Counted from the stretch's first letter, positions 7,920 through 16,984 are shown. The stretch: DNA of 64,000 nt from Polyangiaceae bacterium (GCA_029261965.1 JAJDAH010000477.1:1-64000), one strand, 5' to 3'. The notes: generated from the sequence alone by a model not told the origin. Made by a program: numbers and translations.

Positions 7920-10820
7920 ATGCGTGGACTTGCTTCGGGTGTGGGGCTGACCGGCGCCGTTTTGGTGGCAATCGTGGCTTGCTCGGGTTCGAGCGCGGAG
8001 AAGCTGAAAGCCGCCGAGCTCGCCGAAGGATGCGTCATCAACTCGGACTGCGCCGGCGACTTGGTGTGCGCATTTCGACGCTGTCACGTGCAGTGTGAAA
8101 CGAGCAAAGATTGCGACCCGGGTCTGCTCTGCGTCGTGAGCGACAAGCCGTTCAAGGTTTGCCAACTCCCGGTCGAAGTCCCTTGCGATAATTTCAACCA
8201 CTCGGGCTGTCCAGGTTCCCAGCTCTGCGCCGTGGACAACCGGTGTCGAGAAGCCTGTCGGTCCGACAACGATTGTGTGCCTCCGCAGGTGTGCCCCGAC
8301 GGGACGTGCGCGGAGCCCGAGGAGCTCGTGGCCGGGCAGCTGGTTCCCGCGGCTCCACCTTCGCCCACCGATCCGCCAACGCCAGGCCGACCGTGTACAC
8401 ACCATTCGAACTGCCCGGATCCGCTCGTATGCCTGTTCGGTCTCTGCTCCTTCGAGTGTTTCCAGGACCGCGACTGCGATGCGCCGGCCCGGTGCACGGA
8501 CAACGTGTGTGTCGGTCCGAGTGGACCGAGCACGAGCCAACCCAGTCATTGCCAAAACGGCGTGCTCGACGGTGACGAGTCCGACATCGATTGCGGCGGC
8601 GCCTGTTTTCCCTGTCCGCCCGCCTCCGCGTGCACGGGCGATGCCGACTGCTCGAGCAGTGCTTGCAGCTCGAACGTTTGTCAGACCCCCACCTGTAGTG
8701 ATGCGCGGAGAAATGGCGCTGAAACCGGGGTGGATTGTGGAGGCCCGGCTTGCCCGGCCTGCGCCATGGCGCAGGGCTGCACCCTGCCGAGCGACTGCGC
8801 GACATCAGTCTGCAAAAACGGCGTCTGTCAGGGCGTCGGCTGCGACGACGGACTGCAGAACGGCAACGAAACGGCGGTCGACTGCGGCGGCGGGGAGTGC
8901 CAGCCGTGCGACGCCACCGTAGCGTGCCTCATCGGCGGTGACTGCACGAGCGGCGTGTGCGTCGGCGGGCAGTGCCGCTTGGCCGCGTGCGATGACGGCG
9001 TGCAGAACGGCGGCGAAACCGGCGTGGATTGTGGGGGCCCGTGCTCGGCGTGCGCGCCGGGGCTCGCTTGCAGCGCCGCCGGCGACTGCACGAGCGGGGT
9101 CTGCGGAACCGACGGGATGTGTGCGTCGCCCACTTGCGCCGATTCTGTCACCAACGGCGCCGAAACCGGCGTGGATTGCGGCGGCAACGCTTGTGGTCCG
9201 TGCGCCGACGGCGACCCGTGCGCTACCGACGCGGACTGCCTCAGCTCGAGCTGTGCGTCGAACGTGTGCGGCAGCCGCCACACCCTGACGGTCACCCTCG
9301 CCGGAACCGGGACTGGCCAGGTGAGCTCGGTGCCCTCGGGAATACTTTGTGGTGGCGCGTGCTCCGCCGATTACCTCGACGGATCCACGGTGACGCTGTC
9401 TGCGAGCGCGGTCGGCTCCGGCACCTTCGACGGCTGGGCCGGGGCGGGGTGCTCCGGCACGGGAACGTGCGCCGTGGCGATGACGCAGGCGCAGATGGTA
9501 ACAGCGACGTTCGGCGGCGCGCCGGCGGGCAGCGGGATTTGGTCAAAAAAATTGGGCGAGACCAACGCACGCGACGAAGCGAAGTCGAGCGCCTTCGACT
9601 CGACGGGCAACGCTTTTGTGGCTGGCGTCTACCACGGCTCCTTCGACTTCGGTGGAGGCCCGCTTCTGGGTAATGGCAACGGCGACGTTTTTCTCGTCAA
9701 ATACTCGCCGACCGGAACGCATTTGTGGTCACGTCGATTCGGCTCGAGCTCCCCGGACAGCGGAGACGGCGTCGCCATTTCGCCGAACGGCGACGTGTTC
9801 CTCGGAGCGCGTCAGAGTGCCCTGAGCTCTCTCGGCGGCGCGCCGTTCACCTGCACGACACCCTATTCGGCGTTCGCACGGTTCGATGGCACCACGGCGT
9901 CACACGTCTGGTCGCGATGCGTGGGACCGGGCGTGCGAGTGCGCGCCGCCGCGTCCGATTCGAACGGCGACGTCATTTTCGTGGGCGAAGTGTCTGCTGA
10001 CGCCGACTTCGGCGGAGGGGTGGTCATCGCCGCCGGTGGCGCGCGCGCATTCGTGGCGAAGTACGCGGGAGCTGACGGAGCGTTCCGATGGGTCATGACG
10101 AGCTCGATCTTGTCGGGGCAAAGCTCCATGGCAAGCGTCGATACGGACGCCTCTGGGGACATTTACGTCACCGGTAACTTCACCACCACCTTCGACTTCG
10201 GCGCCGGACCGGCCATGGGTGCCGGGCAGCAAGACGTGCTGCTCGTCAAGCTCGACGGGTCCACCGGTGCGCCGATTTGGCGAAACACCTACGGCGACAG
10301 CGCCCAGGACGAAGGGCTCGCGGTGTCGGTCGGGCCGGACGGTGATCCGGTCGTGACAGGGTTCTTCGACGGCGCAATCGATTTCGGTGGTGGCCTGTTC
10401 AACAGCGTCGGCAGCAACGACATCTTCGTCGGCAAGTACTCGGGCGCGGACGGTGCACATCGCTGGTCTCGGCGCTATGGCGCCGCCGGGGAGGACCGTG
10501 GCGTCGGCCTCGGGGTCGGCCCGAGCAACGAGGTGGCCATCACCGGCAGGATTGGCGACGGTGTCGATTTCGGCGGCGGCTCGCCGCTGTCGTACGTCGG
10601 CGGCACCGACGTTTTTGTCGCCAAGCTCTCCGCGAGTGGCGGCCACCTTTGGTCGATGAGCTTCGGCGACACGACCAGCGACACTGGCAACACCGCGGCG
10701 GTATCACCCAGCGGCAACGTCGCCATCGGCGGCTACTACAGCGGTATCGTCGATTTGGGGACCGGACCGCTGCCGATGTCGGTAGTCGATGATGGCTTCT
10801 TCGCGCTCTTAGCGCCCTGA
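7920..10820 (+). CDS. Large Cys-rich modular lipoprotein with beta-propeller-like C-terminal half
   Basis: A 966-residue exported protein with a lipoprotein signal (VLVAIVACSGSS; Cys at about 21). Residues 35-200 are rich in paired cysteines (NSDCAGDLVC, SKDCDPGLLC types) resembling Dickkopf/EGF-like modules. Residues about 210-455 hold five tandem modules with NGxETxVDCGGxxC cores. Next is an about 75-residue domain of the divergent InlB/BACON-like kind found in myxobacterial surface proteins (TLTVTLAGTGTGQVSS, WAGAGCSGTGTC). From about residue 540 to the end are repeats of the SBBP type (FDFGGGP, FLVKYSPTGTHLWSRRFG), forming a likely beta-propeller. It probably acts at the cell surface; partner and function are unknown. 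Confidence 0.9.
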   Translation: MRGLASGVGLTGAVLVAIVACSGSSAEKLKAAELAEGCVINSDCAGDLVCAFRRCHVQCETSKDCDPGLLCVVSDKPFKVCQLPVEVPCDNFNHSGCPGSQLCAVDNRCREACRSDNDCVPPQVCPDGTCAEPEELVAGQLVPAAPPSPTDPPTPGRPCTHHSNCPDPLVCLFGLCSFECFQDRDCDAPARCTDNVCVGPSGPSTSQPSHCQNGVLDGDESDIDCGGACFPCPPASACTGDADCSSSACSSNVCQTPTCSDARRNGAETGVDCGGPACPACAMAQGCTLPSDCATSVCKNGVCQGVGCDDGLQNGNETAVDCGGGECQPCDATVACLIGGDCTSGVCVGGQCRLAACDDGVQNGGETGVDCGGPCSACAPGLACSAAGDCTSGVCGTDGMCASPTCADSVTNGAETGVDCGGNACGPCADGDPCATDADCLSSSCASNVCGSRHTLTVTLAGTGTGQVSSVPSGILCGGACSADYLDGSTVTLSASAVGSGTFDGWAGAGCSGTGTCAVAMTQAQMVTATFGGAPAGSGIWSKKLGETNARDEAKSSAFDSTGNAFVAGVYHGSFDFGGGPLLGNGNGDVFLVKYSPTGTHLWSRRFGSSSPDSGDGVAISPNGDVFLGARQSALSSLGGAPFTCTTPYSAFARFDGTTASHVWSRCVGPGVRVRAAASDSNGDVIFVGEVSADADFGGGVVIAAGGARAFVAKYAGADGAFRWVMTSSILSGQSSMASVDTDASGDIYVTGNFTTTFDFGAGPAMGAGQQDVLLVKLDGSTGAPIWRNTYGDSAQDEGLAVSVGPDGDPVVTGFFDGAIDFGGGLFNSVGSNDIFVGKYSGADGAHRWSRRYGAAGEDRGVGLGVGPSNEVAITGRIGDGVDFGGGSPLSYVGGTDVFVAKLSASGGHLWSMSFGDTTSDTGNTAAVSPSGNVAIGGYYSGIVDLGTGPLPMSVVDDGFFALLAP
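8556..9274 (+). repeat. Five tandem Cys-rich modules (about 46 codons each)
   Basis: Five diverged copies of a module with core NG-x-E-T-x-VDCGG-x-x-C-x-x-C followed by C-x5-DC-x-S-x-x-C. DNA identity is patchy but visible in the repeated stretches encoding ETGVDCGG. It lies in the N-terminal half of the lipoprotein gene. Confidence 0.85.
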
Positions 10821-11717
10821 CGCGACGATCTCGCGAAAACGCCCGAGCAAGAAGTCCCAGACCGCGGCGATCCGCGGGACACCGCGGTGAGCGCGGTGCC
10901 CCACCAACCAGAGCGAGCCTTCGGGGAGCGGAGGCAGCATCTTTTTCAATGCGGGAGCGAGCTTCACTTCGGCAAGACCGTCGAGACCGAGGAAAGGCGT
11001 GACCTCGGGTTTCACGCCAAGCCCGGACCTCACCGCCTGGATCTGCGCCGTCAAGCTGTTGGCCCGAAGCAAGATCCGCTCGGGGCTCACGTTGTCGACC
11101 ACCCAAGCGACTTCATCCAGGTGCGCGAGCTCCTCGCCGTAGGTCACCCAAGTGGCGTCATCGAGCCGGCAGAGCCGGCCCAGACGCTTCGCGACACCAG
11201 GTGACGCGAGCAACGTGTACTTCGCCCGACCGAGCCGCGTCGCGACGAGGTCGCCACTTTTCGGGCGCACGGCACGAAGAGCGATGTCAGCCTCACGCCG
11301 GGTCAAATCCGCGTAGGCGATGCTCGACAGCACCTCGATCCGGATCCGGGGATGACACGACACGAGATCGGCTATGACCGGCGCAAGAAAGTGGTCGACG
11401 AGGCCGGGCGGCGCAGCAACCCGCACGATGCCCTCGGGCTCGGACTCGAAACCATCGAGCGTTCGTGAAAACCCCAACGCCGCCCGCTCCATTTCCTCCG
11501 CGAACGGTACGAGCTCCTCGGCGGCAGCCGTAGGCCGCGTGCCCTCGGAGGATCGGTCGAACAAGTGCTGTCCTAGGTCGTCCTCCAGGGCGTCGAGTCG
11601 GCGAGCGACCGTGGAGACGTTCACGTCGAGCTCGCTCGCAGCAGCCTTCATCGATCCTCGCCGATAAACGCTCAGCAGAAGCTGGAGATCGTCCCAGCCG
11701 TATCGGTGGCTTTGCAT
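10809..11717 (-). CDS. LysR family transcriptional regulator
   Basis: A 302-residue LysR regulator of normal length. The winged HTH occupies residues 1-60 (LLLSVYRRGSMKAAASELDVNVSTVARRLDALEDDLG), followed by a linker helix and a two-lobed effector-binding domain (GIVRVAAPPGLVDHFLAPVI onward). It is divergently transcribed from the epimerase-like gene at 11806, a classic LysR-target layout, so autoregulation and control of that neighbour are the simplest inference. Its 3' end overlaps the convergent lipoprotein gene by 12 bases. The ATG at 11717 lies within a TTTGC-N6-GCAAA inverted repeat. Confidence 0.93.
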   Translation of the reverse strand: MQSHRYGWDDLQLLLSVYRRGSMKAAASELDVNVSTVARRLDALEDDLGQHLFDRSSEGTRPTAAAEELVPFAEEMERAALGFSRTLDGFESEPEGIVRVAAPPGLVDHFLAPVIADLVSCHPRIRIEVLSSIAYADLTRREADIALRAVRPKSGDLVATRLGRAKYTLLASPGVAKRLGRLCRLDDATWVTYGEELAHLDEVAWVVDNVSPERILLRANSLTAQIQAVRSGLGVKPEVTPFLGLDGLAEVKLAPALKKMLPPLPEGSLWLVGHRAHRGVPRIAAVWDFLLGRFREIVASGR

Positions 11718-11726
11718 GAGCGCAAA
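11711..11726. promoter_or_regulatory. Possible LysR operator (inverted repeat)
   Basis: TTTGC (11711-11715) and GCAAA (11722-11726) are inverted around six bases, and further GCAAA copies follow at about 11734. The site overlaps the LysR start codon in the divergent intergenic region, the position expected for an autoregulatory LysR box. Confidence 0.25.
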
Positions 11727-11792
11727 TCATGCCCGCAAAATCGCACATTTTCACGATGAATCGCAAAGCCCATGCTGTCTGTGGCTACGAAA

Positions 11793-11798
11793 AGGAGG
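11793..11798 (+). promoter_or_regulatory. Strong ribosome binding site fixing the epimerase start
   Basis: AGGAGG at 11793-11798 lies seven bases before the ATG at 11806. It selects this start over the longer open frame that reaches back to 11716 across the LysR promoter region. Confidence 0.8.
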
Positions 11799-11805
11799 AA
11801 AAAAC

Positions 11806-12765
11806 ATGAACCGTGAAAACCACATCCAAACGATTTTCGGCGCTGGGCAGGTTGGAGTGCCGCTTGCCGAGATGCTCGCCGGTCGAGGATTCGACGTCAG
11901 GCTCGTGCGAAGGCGCGCCCCGGGCCGGGCCATGCAAGGAGTCACCTGGATGCAGGGTGACGTCACCGACGCGACCTTCGCCAACGACGCCTGCCGCGGG
12001 GCCAGCGTCGTCTACAACTGTACCAATCCAAGCGACTACCACCGGTGGCACGGCGTACTCGCGCCGCTCTTCAACGGCGCTCGTGACGCCGCGGCTCGCG
12101 CAGGAGCGCGTTTCGTCGTGCTCGACAACCTGTACATGTATGGGCGCCCCGAGCGAACGCCCTTCGCGGAGGACACGCCGATGCGACCTTGCAGCGAGAA
12201 GGGTAGGTTGCGTGCCGAACTCGCCCGCGGGCTCTTCGAAGCTCACGAGCGGGGTGACGTGCGTGTCGCGGTTGGCCGAGCGTCGGATTTTTTCGGCCCG
12301 GACACGCCGAACGCGGCGATTTTTCGGCCTCAGTTCTTCCAGCAGCTGGCGAGGGGTCGCGCGGTCGACCTCATGGGCGATCCCGAGCAGCCGCACAGCT
12401 ACAGCTACACGCCGGATGTCGCGCGTGGCCTGATGACACTCGGCACGCGCGACGACGCTGTCGGCCGCGTTTGGCACTTGCCCGTCGCAGCTCAGCTGAC
12501 GACACGCGAGCTCGTCGAGCGCTTTGCGGCCGCTTCGGGGCGCAAGGCGAAAATTCGAGCCATACCGAGCTGGGCGCTCCGCGCCGTCGGGGTGGTCGTA
12601 CCGCTCATCGGCGCGGTGGCAGAAATGCTCTACCAATGGGAAGCGCCGTTCGTGGTCGACGACAGCGACTATCGGAGGACGTTCGGGGGCGAACCGACGC
12701 CGCTCGACGACGCGGTAGCGCGCACCCTGACGAGCTACGGCGTTACTCGGCCGCTGGCGGCGTGA
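11806..12765 (+). CDS. NAD(P)-dependent epimerase/dehydratase-like SDR protein
   Basis: A 319-residue extended short-chain dehydrogenase. The N-terminal Rossmann motif IFGAGQVGVPLAEMLAGRGF (about residues 9-28) has GxGxxG instead of the usual TGxxGxxG, which points to the atypical SDR group. VLDNLYMYG (about 104-112) occupies the position of the active-site segment. The C-terminal part has SYTPDVARGLM and RELVERFAAASG, typical of NAD-dependent epimerases. It likely acts on a nucleotide sugar or small carbonyl substrate, unknown. It is divergent from the LysR gene, so LysR-controlled expression is likely. The start is fixed by the strong Shine-Dalgarno. Confidence 0.85.
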   Translation: MNRENHIQTIFGAGQVGVPLAEMLAGRGFDVRLVRRRAPGRAMQGVTWMQGDVTDATFANDACRGASVVYNCTNPSDYHRWHGVLAPLFNGARDAAARAGARFVVLDNLYMYGRPERTPFAEDTPMRPCSEKGRLRAELARGLFEAHERGDVRVAVGRASDFFGPDTPNAAIFRPQFFQQLARGRAVDLMGDPEQPHSYSYTPDVARGLMTLGTRDDAVGRVWHLPVAAQLTTRELVERFAAASGRKAKIRAIPSWALRAVGVVVPLIGAVAEMLYQWEAPFVVDDSDYRRTFGGEPTPLDDAVARTLTSYGVTRPLAA

Positions 12766-12856
12766 CCCACGTCGATCCACGGTTCGCCGAAGAGTCTGTG
12801 GCCGTGTCATTTTTCCCAGCCGAACCAATTTCCTTCGCAATTGCTGTCACTTACCT

Positions 12857-13600
12857 ATGCTGCCGGACGTGTCCGACGAACTGGCCGCCGTACTCTTCGA
12901 CGCCGGCGGCACGCTCGTTCACATCGACTACGACTTCATCGTCGAGCAGGCCGGGAAGCTCGGGGTGCAGGTCCGGCGCGACGCCCTCGAGCTCGGCGAA
13001 GCCCAGGCACGCCGTCTCATCGACGAACGGGCCAAAGAGCACGGCACGGTCGAAGGTACCGACGCTTCGCGGATCGAGCGCTACTTCGTCGCGGTGGTTG
13101 CCGCTGCGGGGCTCGAGGGGCGCGTCGCGTCCGAGGTCGTCGGTAGCATGCTGAGCGAGCACGCGAGATCGAACCTTTGGCGGGTGGCATTTTCGGATGC
13201 CGCCGACACCCTCGACGGCTTGCGCGCGGCGGGCAAAAGGACCGCCGTCGTGAGCAACGCCGACGGGAGGATCCGTGCGCGGCTGGCGAACCTCGGGTTG
13301 GCCCAGCGGGTCGAATTCGTCTTGGACTCTTTCGAAGAGGGCGTCGAGAAACCCGACGCGGAAATCTTCCACCGCGCCATCAGGCGCCTAGGCATCCCGC
13401 CGGAGGCTACGGCATATGTCGGTGACATCTACTGTATCGATGTCGTCGGCGCGCGCGGCGCCGGCCTGGTGCCGATCCTCGTCGACCCGACGGGAGCCTA
13501 CGGCAACGTCGATTGCCGTACCGTTTCGTCACTCAGTGAGCTGCTCGTCGTCACTCAGCGCCCTCTCGCGTCAACGGGGTCAGGAAGCTCACCACCGTGA
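12857..13600 (+). CDS. HAD-superfamily hydrolase
   Basis: A 247-residue haloacid dehalogenase-like phosphatase. Motif I is AVLFDAGGTLVHIDYD (nucleophile Asp in FDAGGT), a helical cap occupies about residues 20-105, motif II is VVSNADG (about 132-138), motif III Lys is in EEGVEKPDAEIF, and motif IV is YVGDIYCIDVVGARGAG. All catalytic motifs look intact, so it should be an active phosphatase or dehalogenase; substrate unknown. The sequence best fits the subgroup that uses FDAGGT. It converges with the CpdA-like gene, with 6 bases between stops. Confidence 0.9.
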   Translation: MLPDVSDELAAVLFDAGGTLVHIDYDFIVEQAGKLGVQVRRDALELGEAQARRLIDERAKEHGTVEGTDASRIERYFVAVVAAAGLEGRVASEVVGSMLSEHARSNLWRVAFSDAADTLDGLRAAGKRTAVVSNADGRIRARLANLGLAQRVEFVLDSFEEGVEKPDAEIFHRAIRRLGIPPEATAYVGDIYCIDVVGARGAGLVPILVDPTGAYGNVDCRTVSSLSELLVVTQRPLASTGSGSSPP

Positions 13601-13606
13601 GAACGG

Positions 13607-14380
13607 TCAGGGCGGCAAAGGTGCCATCGGCCCTACTCGCACGACGCGCGTGCGGAGGCGCCCGTCACCGAGCTCGATGACACGAAACCCCGGGGCCTCG
13701 CCATCGATTTCGATGGGCCAGACATCGGGTTTGAACTGAAAGCACGTGGAAGGCACGGCGTGAACTGTCGCACCGGCGAAGCGACCCTCGAGCTCGTGGT
13801 GGATATGGCCATGAAAGATCGCTTCGACGCGACCGCTCGCCTCGATCACGTCGGCGAGCGCCGGGCCATTCTTGAGCATCACGGGATCGGGGGACGTCCG
13901 ACCGACGGGAACCGGCGGATGGTGCACGAACAGAATGACTCGGGCGCTAGCATCGGCTGCGAGCTCGTTGGCGAGCCAGTCGAGCTGCTCGCGGTCGATT
14001 CGCCCCCAGACTTCCCCTGGCACGTGCGAGTCGAGACCGACGAGACGGTAGCTGCCGACAGCAAGCGAAAAACTCACGGTGTCGGCCAGACGACTCGCGT
14101 CGGGAAACACACGAGCTAGTGCCGCCGGGTCGTCATGATTGCCAGCGACTACGCGGCACCGATCGGCGCGAGGGCCGAGCAGGTCTCTCAACAGTCGGTA
14201 GGTGCTCTCGCGCTCGTCGTGAGCTAGGTCGCCGGTGAGCACGAAGAGCTCCACGCTCGGCATCACTCGTGCCACACCATCGAGCACTCGCAACAACGTG
14301 CTCCGGGTATCAACTCCTTTGACGTTTTCCCCAGCCTCACTGACGAGGTGCGTGTCGGAGAGTTGAACGATGGTGGCCAA
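13607..14380 (-). CDS. CpdA-like metallophosphoesterase (3',5'-cyclic nucleotide phosphodiesterase family)
   Basis: A 257-residue calcineurin-like phosphoesterase. The metal-binding motifs appear in order: SDTHLV (D9, H11), TGDLAHDE, AGNHDD, a central HHPP, and GHIHHE. This spacing and length match class III cAMP phosphodiesterases (CpdA/Rv0805 type), which use two divalent metals to hydrolyse cyclic nucleotides. The MATIVQLSDTH start is typical. Whether cAMP is the real substrate cannot be told from sequence. The gene downstream-strand neighbour (DUF1993) lies 6 bases upstream in the same direction and may be co-transcribed. Confidence 0.87.
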   Translation of the reverse strand: MATIVQLSDTHLVSEAGENVKGVDTRSTLLRVLDGVARVMPSVELFVLTGDLAHDERESTYRLLRDLLGPRADRCRVVAGNHDDPAALARVFPDASRLADTVSFSLAVGSYRLVGLDSHVPGEVWGRIDREQLDWLANELAADASARVILFVHHPPVPVGRTSPDPVMLKNGPALADVIEASGRVEAIFHGHIHHELEGRFAGATVHAVPSTCFQFKPDVWPIEIDGEAPGFRVIELGDGRLRTRVVRVGPMAPLPP

Positions 14381-14386
14381 AGGGAG

Positions 14387-14902
14387 TCAGGATTTTTCTT
14401 GGAGCTTCAGCGAACCGATGAAGTCGCGCTTGCCGACCTGCACGCCGTCGTGCCGAAGGATGGCGTAGCTCGTGACGACGTGAAAGTAGAAGTTCGGCAG
14501 AGCCATTTCGTTGAGGTAGTCCTTACCGAGAATCGTGTTGCCCTCGAGAAAAGGCAGATCGATGTTTCGGTTGCTGGCGTCCGCGAAGTCTTTTTCACCG
14601 AAGCTGCCGAGGTATTGCACCGTGCTCGTGATGCGCTGACGGATCTCCGCGACGGTCTTCTCCTCGTCTGGATGTTTCGGGGCTTCTTTTCCGCTCAACC
14701 TCGCAGCGGCGAACTTGGCCGCGTCGCACGCGGACTGGATTTGGCGTACCAGCGGCCACTGATCGGGAGCCAGCCTCGACTGCAAGAGCACGTCGGGCTC
14801 GAATGACTTGTTCTTGGCGTGCGCAACCCCAAGTTCGATCCACCGATCGAGATTCTCGAGCGTCTTCTTCATCTGGGGGACTGAGGCTTCGTAGAGCGAC
14901 AT
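14387..14902 (-). CDS. DUF1993 family protein
   Basis: A 171-residue cytosolic protein of the DUF1993 family, which belongs to the DinB-like four-helix bundles. Hallmarks seen are the opening MSLYEASVPQMKKTLENLDRW, the central LAPDQWPLVRQIQSACDAAK and the closing LPNFYFHVVTSYAILRHDGV. The biochemical role is unknown. The ATG at 14902 is chosen because the family regularly begins at this Met; the frame extends 17 codons further without similarity. It is followed after 6 bases by the CpdA-like gene on the same strand. Confidence 0.88.
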   Translation of the reverse strand: MSLYEASVPQMKKTLENLDRWIELGVAHAKNKSFEPDVLLQSRLAPDQWPLVRQIQSACDAAKFAAARLSGKEAPKHPDEEKTVAEIRQRITSTVQYLGSFGEKDFADASNRNIDLPFLEGNTILGKDYLNEMALPNFYFHVVTSYAILRHDGVQVGKRDFIGSLKLQEKS

Positions 14903-15035
14903 TAGGGACCTTTCCGCATGGGCCGATGCGCGTTCATCGACCCGGCCGCACATAGTGCCGCACTCGCCGAGCCGCCAGGGGCTCTATTGCTGGGCTCTCC
15001 ATTCCGACGGCATCTTCGACTACCCTGCCAAGCCG

Positions 15036-16145
15036 ATGCAGACGAACACGGTGGTCATTGGAGCGAGCGCCGCTGGGCTTGCCACCGCAGGGTGTTTGGC
15101 CCAAGCGGGCGTCGACCACGTGGTGCTGGAGCAACGAGCGCAAGTCGGCACTGCGTGGCGCAATCACTACGAGCGCCTTCATTTGCACACGACGCGCGAT
15201 CTCTCGGGGCTGCCACACCTACCTATGCCCGCGCACTTCCCGCGTTATCCGGCTCGCGAACAGGTGGTGGAATACCTCGAGGGCTACGCGGCTCGGCTCG
15301 GGATATCACCGCATTTCGGGGAAGCGGCGGTCTCCGTGCGTCGTGAGAACGGGACGTGGAAAACCGAAACAGAGAAAGAGGAGTACACCTCGGAAAACGT
15401 GGTCGTGGCGACGGGGTACACCCGCATTCCCCACCTGCCGAGCTGGCCCGGCCAAGGACAGTTCTTGGGCGATCTGATCCACAGCTCGCAATACAAAAAT
15501 GGTGACGCTTATCGCGGGAAGAACGTGCTCGTCGTGGGTTTCGGCAACTCCGGGGGCGAAATCGCCATCGATCTCGCCGAGCGTGGCGCCTTTCCGACGA
15601 TCGCCGTGCGGAGCCCGGTCAACGTCGTGCCCCGCGACTTCCTCGGAGTGCCGATCCTCGCCGTCGGAATCGTCATGGGCGCCGTGCCAACCAAGATCGC
15701 CGACGCGATGGTGAAACCGCTCGTCGCCGGCGTCGTGGGAGACATCGAGAAACTCGGGTTGCGCAAGCTGCCCTACGGACCAAACGAGCAGATTCGGGAG
15801 CACGGGCGGATCCCGCTGCTCGACATCGGCACCATCGATCTCATTCGTCAGGGAAAGATCGAGGTCGCCCCGGGTGTCCGGCGTTTCACCGAGACCGGCG
15901 CAATCTTCGAAGACGACACCGAGCGCAGATTCGCCGGCATCGTGCTCGCCACCGGGTACCGCCCAAAGCTGTCCGAATTTCTCCACGACGCACACCAGGT
16001 CACCGACGAGCTCGGCGTGCCCACCAAGAGTGGGCACGAAACGCTGCCGGGTTTGTACTTCTGCGGGTTCTACGTCTCGCCGACGGGCATGCTGAGAGAA
16101 ATCGGCATCGAGGCGGCGCGCATCGCTGAGCGGATAGCGAATTGA
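15036..16145 (+). CDS. Flavin-containing monooxygenase-like NAD(P)/FAD oxidoreductase
   Basis: A 369-residue flavoprotein of the FMO/CzcO/YUCCA-like group. The FAD Rossmann motif VVIGASAAGLATAG is at residues 6-19. The FMO fingerprint F-x-G-x-x-x-H-S-S-x-Y appears as FLGDLIHSSQY. The NADPH Rossmann motif VVGFGNSGGEIA is intact, and a late VLATGYRPKL closes the FAD site. It probably oxygenates a soft nucleophile (N or S) or a ketone; substrate unknown. The ATG at 15036 is chosen because it places the FAD motif at the proper distance; an upstream frame reaches 14955. The next gene starts in a TTGA overlap with its stop. Confidence 0.9.
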   Translation: MQTNTVVIGASAAGLATAGCLAQAGVDHVVLEQRAQVGTAWRNHYERLHLHTTRDLSGLPHLPMPAHFPRYPAREQVVEYLEGYAARLGISPHFGEAAVSVRRENGTWKTETEKEEYTSENVVVATGYTRIPHLPSWPGQGQFLGDLIHSSQYKNGDAYRGKNVLVVGFGNSGGEIAIDLAERGAFPTIAVRSPVNVVPRDFLGVPILAVGIVMGAVPTKIADAMVKPLVAGVVGDIEKLGLRKLPYGPNEQIREHGRIPLLDIGTIDLIRQGKIEVAPGVRRFTETGAIFEDDTERRFAGIVLATGYRPKLSEFLHDAHQVTDELGVPTKSGHETLPGLYFCGFYVSPTGMLREIGIEAARIAERIAN

Positions 16146-16972
16146 GCCTGCGACGACTCGACGCCGTCGCGGCAATGTGCGCCTTCGCTGCCGCGCTCGG
16201 CTGCTCGGGCACCACCGGCGACCCGTGTCGGCTGCTCGATGGCGGCGCTCGTCTCTGCGGACCCACGGCCGTCGAGCTCCCGGTTCTCGGCGGTGGCAAT
16301 TCGCCGGTGCTGAACGCGACACTCGACGGAAAAAGCGTCGAGCTGCTCGTCGACACGGGGGCGCAGGCGACCGTAGTTTCCTCCTCACTGCTCGGAGTCG
16401 ACGATGAAACTTGGACGCCGACGTCGAGCCTTTGCTTCGGGGACCTCTGTGTGCAGGGCGAGCGCGTCTTCGGCTGGGACACGCCGTTCAGCTCACCGGA
16501 CGGGCCACACGGTCTCGTCGGTATGGAAACCCTTCGCCACTTCGTGCTCGAGCTCGACCGCGGGCAGAGTGTTCGATTGAGCCACACAGAGCCCGCCTGC
16601 CGGGGCGAGCGGAGGCCGATCACATTCTCGGAGCCCGGCACGCCGCTCGTGGACATCAGCATCGACGGACTCGTGCTCTCCGGCATCACCATTGACACCG
16701 GCGCCGAGTTCACCGTGCTCGACGATTCGACGGTCGCTCGGCTCGACGACTACGTCACCACCCAGAGTGTCGAAGCGGATGTCTGCACGATCGAAGGCTG
16801 CACGCCCGGCGGCGCCCGCACTTCGACGGTTCACGAGCTCTGCGTCGCCGACATTTGCCAGTCGGAAGTCGCGGTGAAGTACCCGGTCTTCGATGCGGTC
16901 GGAAACAGCTTCTTGGCGAGACAACGAGTGGCCTTCGACTTTCCTCGCTCGGAGATCGTGTTTTGCGACTGA
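16142..16972 (+). CDS. Lipoprotein with two retropepsin-like aspartic protease motifs
   Basis: A 276-residue exported protein with a lipobox (AAALGCSG, Cys21). It carries two aspartyl-protease motifs: LLVDTGAQATVV (DTG 71-73) and ITIDTGAEFTVL (DTG 185-187), each followed by a family-like hydrophobic/Gly block (HGLVGMETL; VGNSFL). Bacterial retropepsins usually have one DTG per chain and dimerise, so this looks like an internally duplicated, single-chain enzyme. It probably sits in the outer membrane or periplasm and may cleave envelope proteins. The start is TTG at 16142, overlapping the upstream stop as TTGA. Confidence 0.82.
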   Translation: MSLRRLDAVAAMCAFAAALGCSGTTGDPCRLLDGGARLCGPTAVELPVLGGGNSPVLNATLDGKSVELLVDTGAQATVVSSSLLGVDDETWTPTSSLCFGDLCVQGERVFGWDTPFSSPDGPHGLVGMETLRHFVLELDRGQSVRLSHTEPACRGERRPITFSEPGTPLVDISIDGLVLSGITIDTGAEFTVLDDSTVARLDDYVTTQSVEADVCTIEGCTPGGARTSTVHELCVADICQSEVAVKYPVFDAVGNSFLARQRVAFDFPRSEIVFCD

Positions 16973-16984
16973 ACGCGCGGTTCC

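Noticed and set aside
7887-8555. N-terminal 223-codon extension of the DUF2378/V4R-like frame
   Set aside because: It is antisense to the lipoprotein gene, has no family pattern, and would need a start far upstream of the conserved domain.
8556-9274. Tandem repeats considered as a CRISPR array
   Set aside because: The repeats are coding, about 138 bp apart, imperfect and have no short palindromic repeat/spacer alternation.
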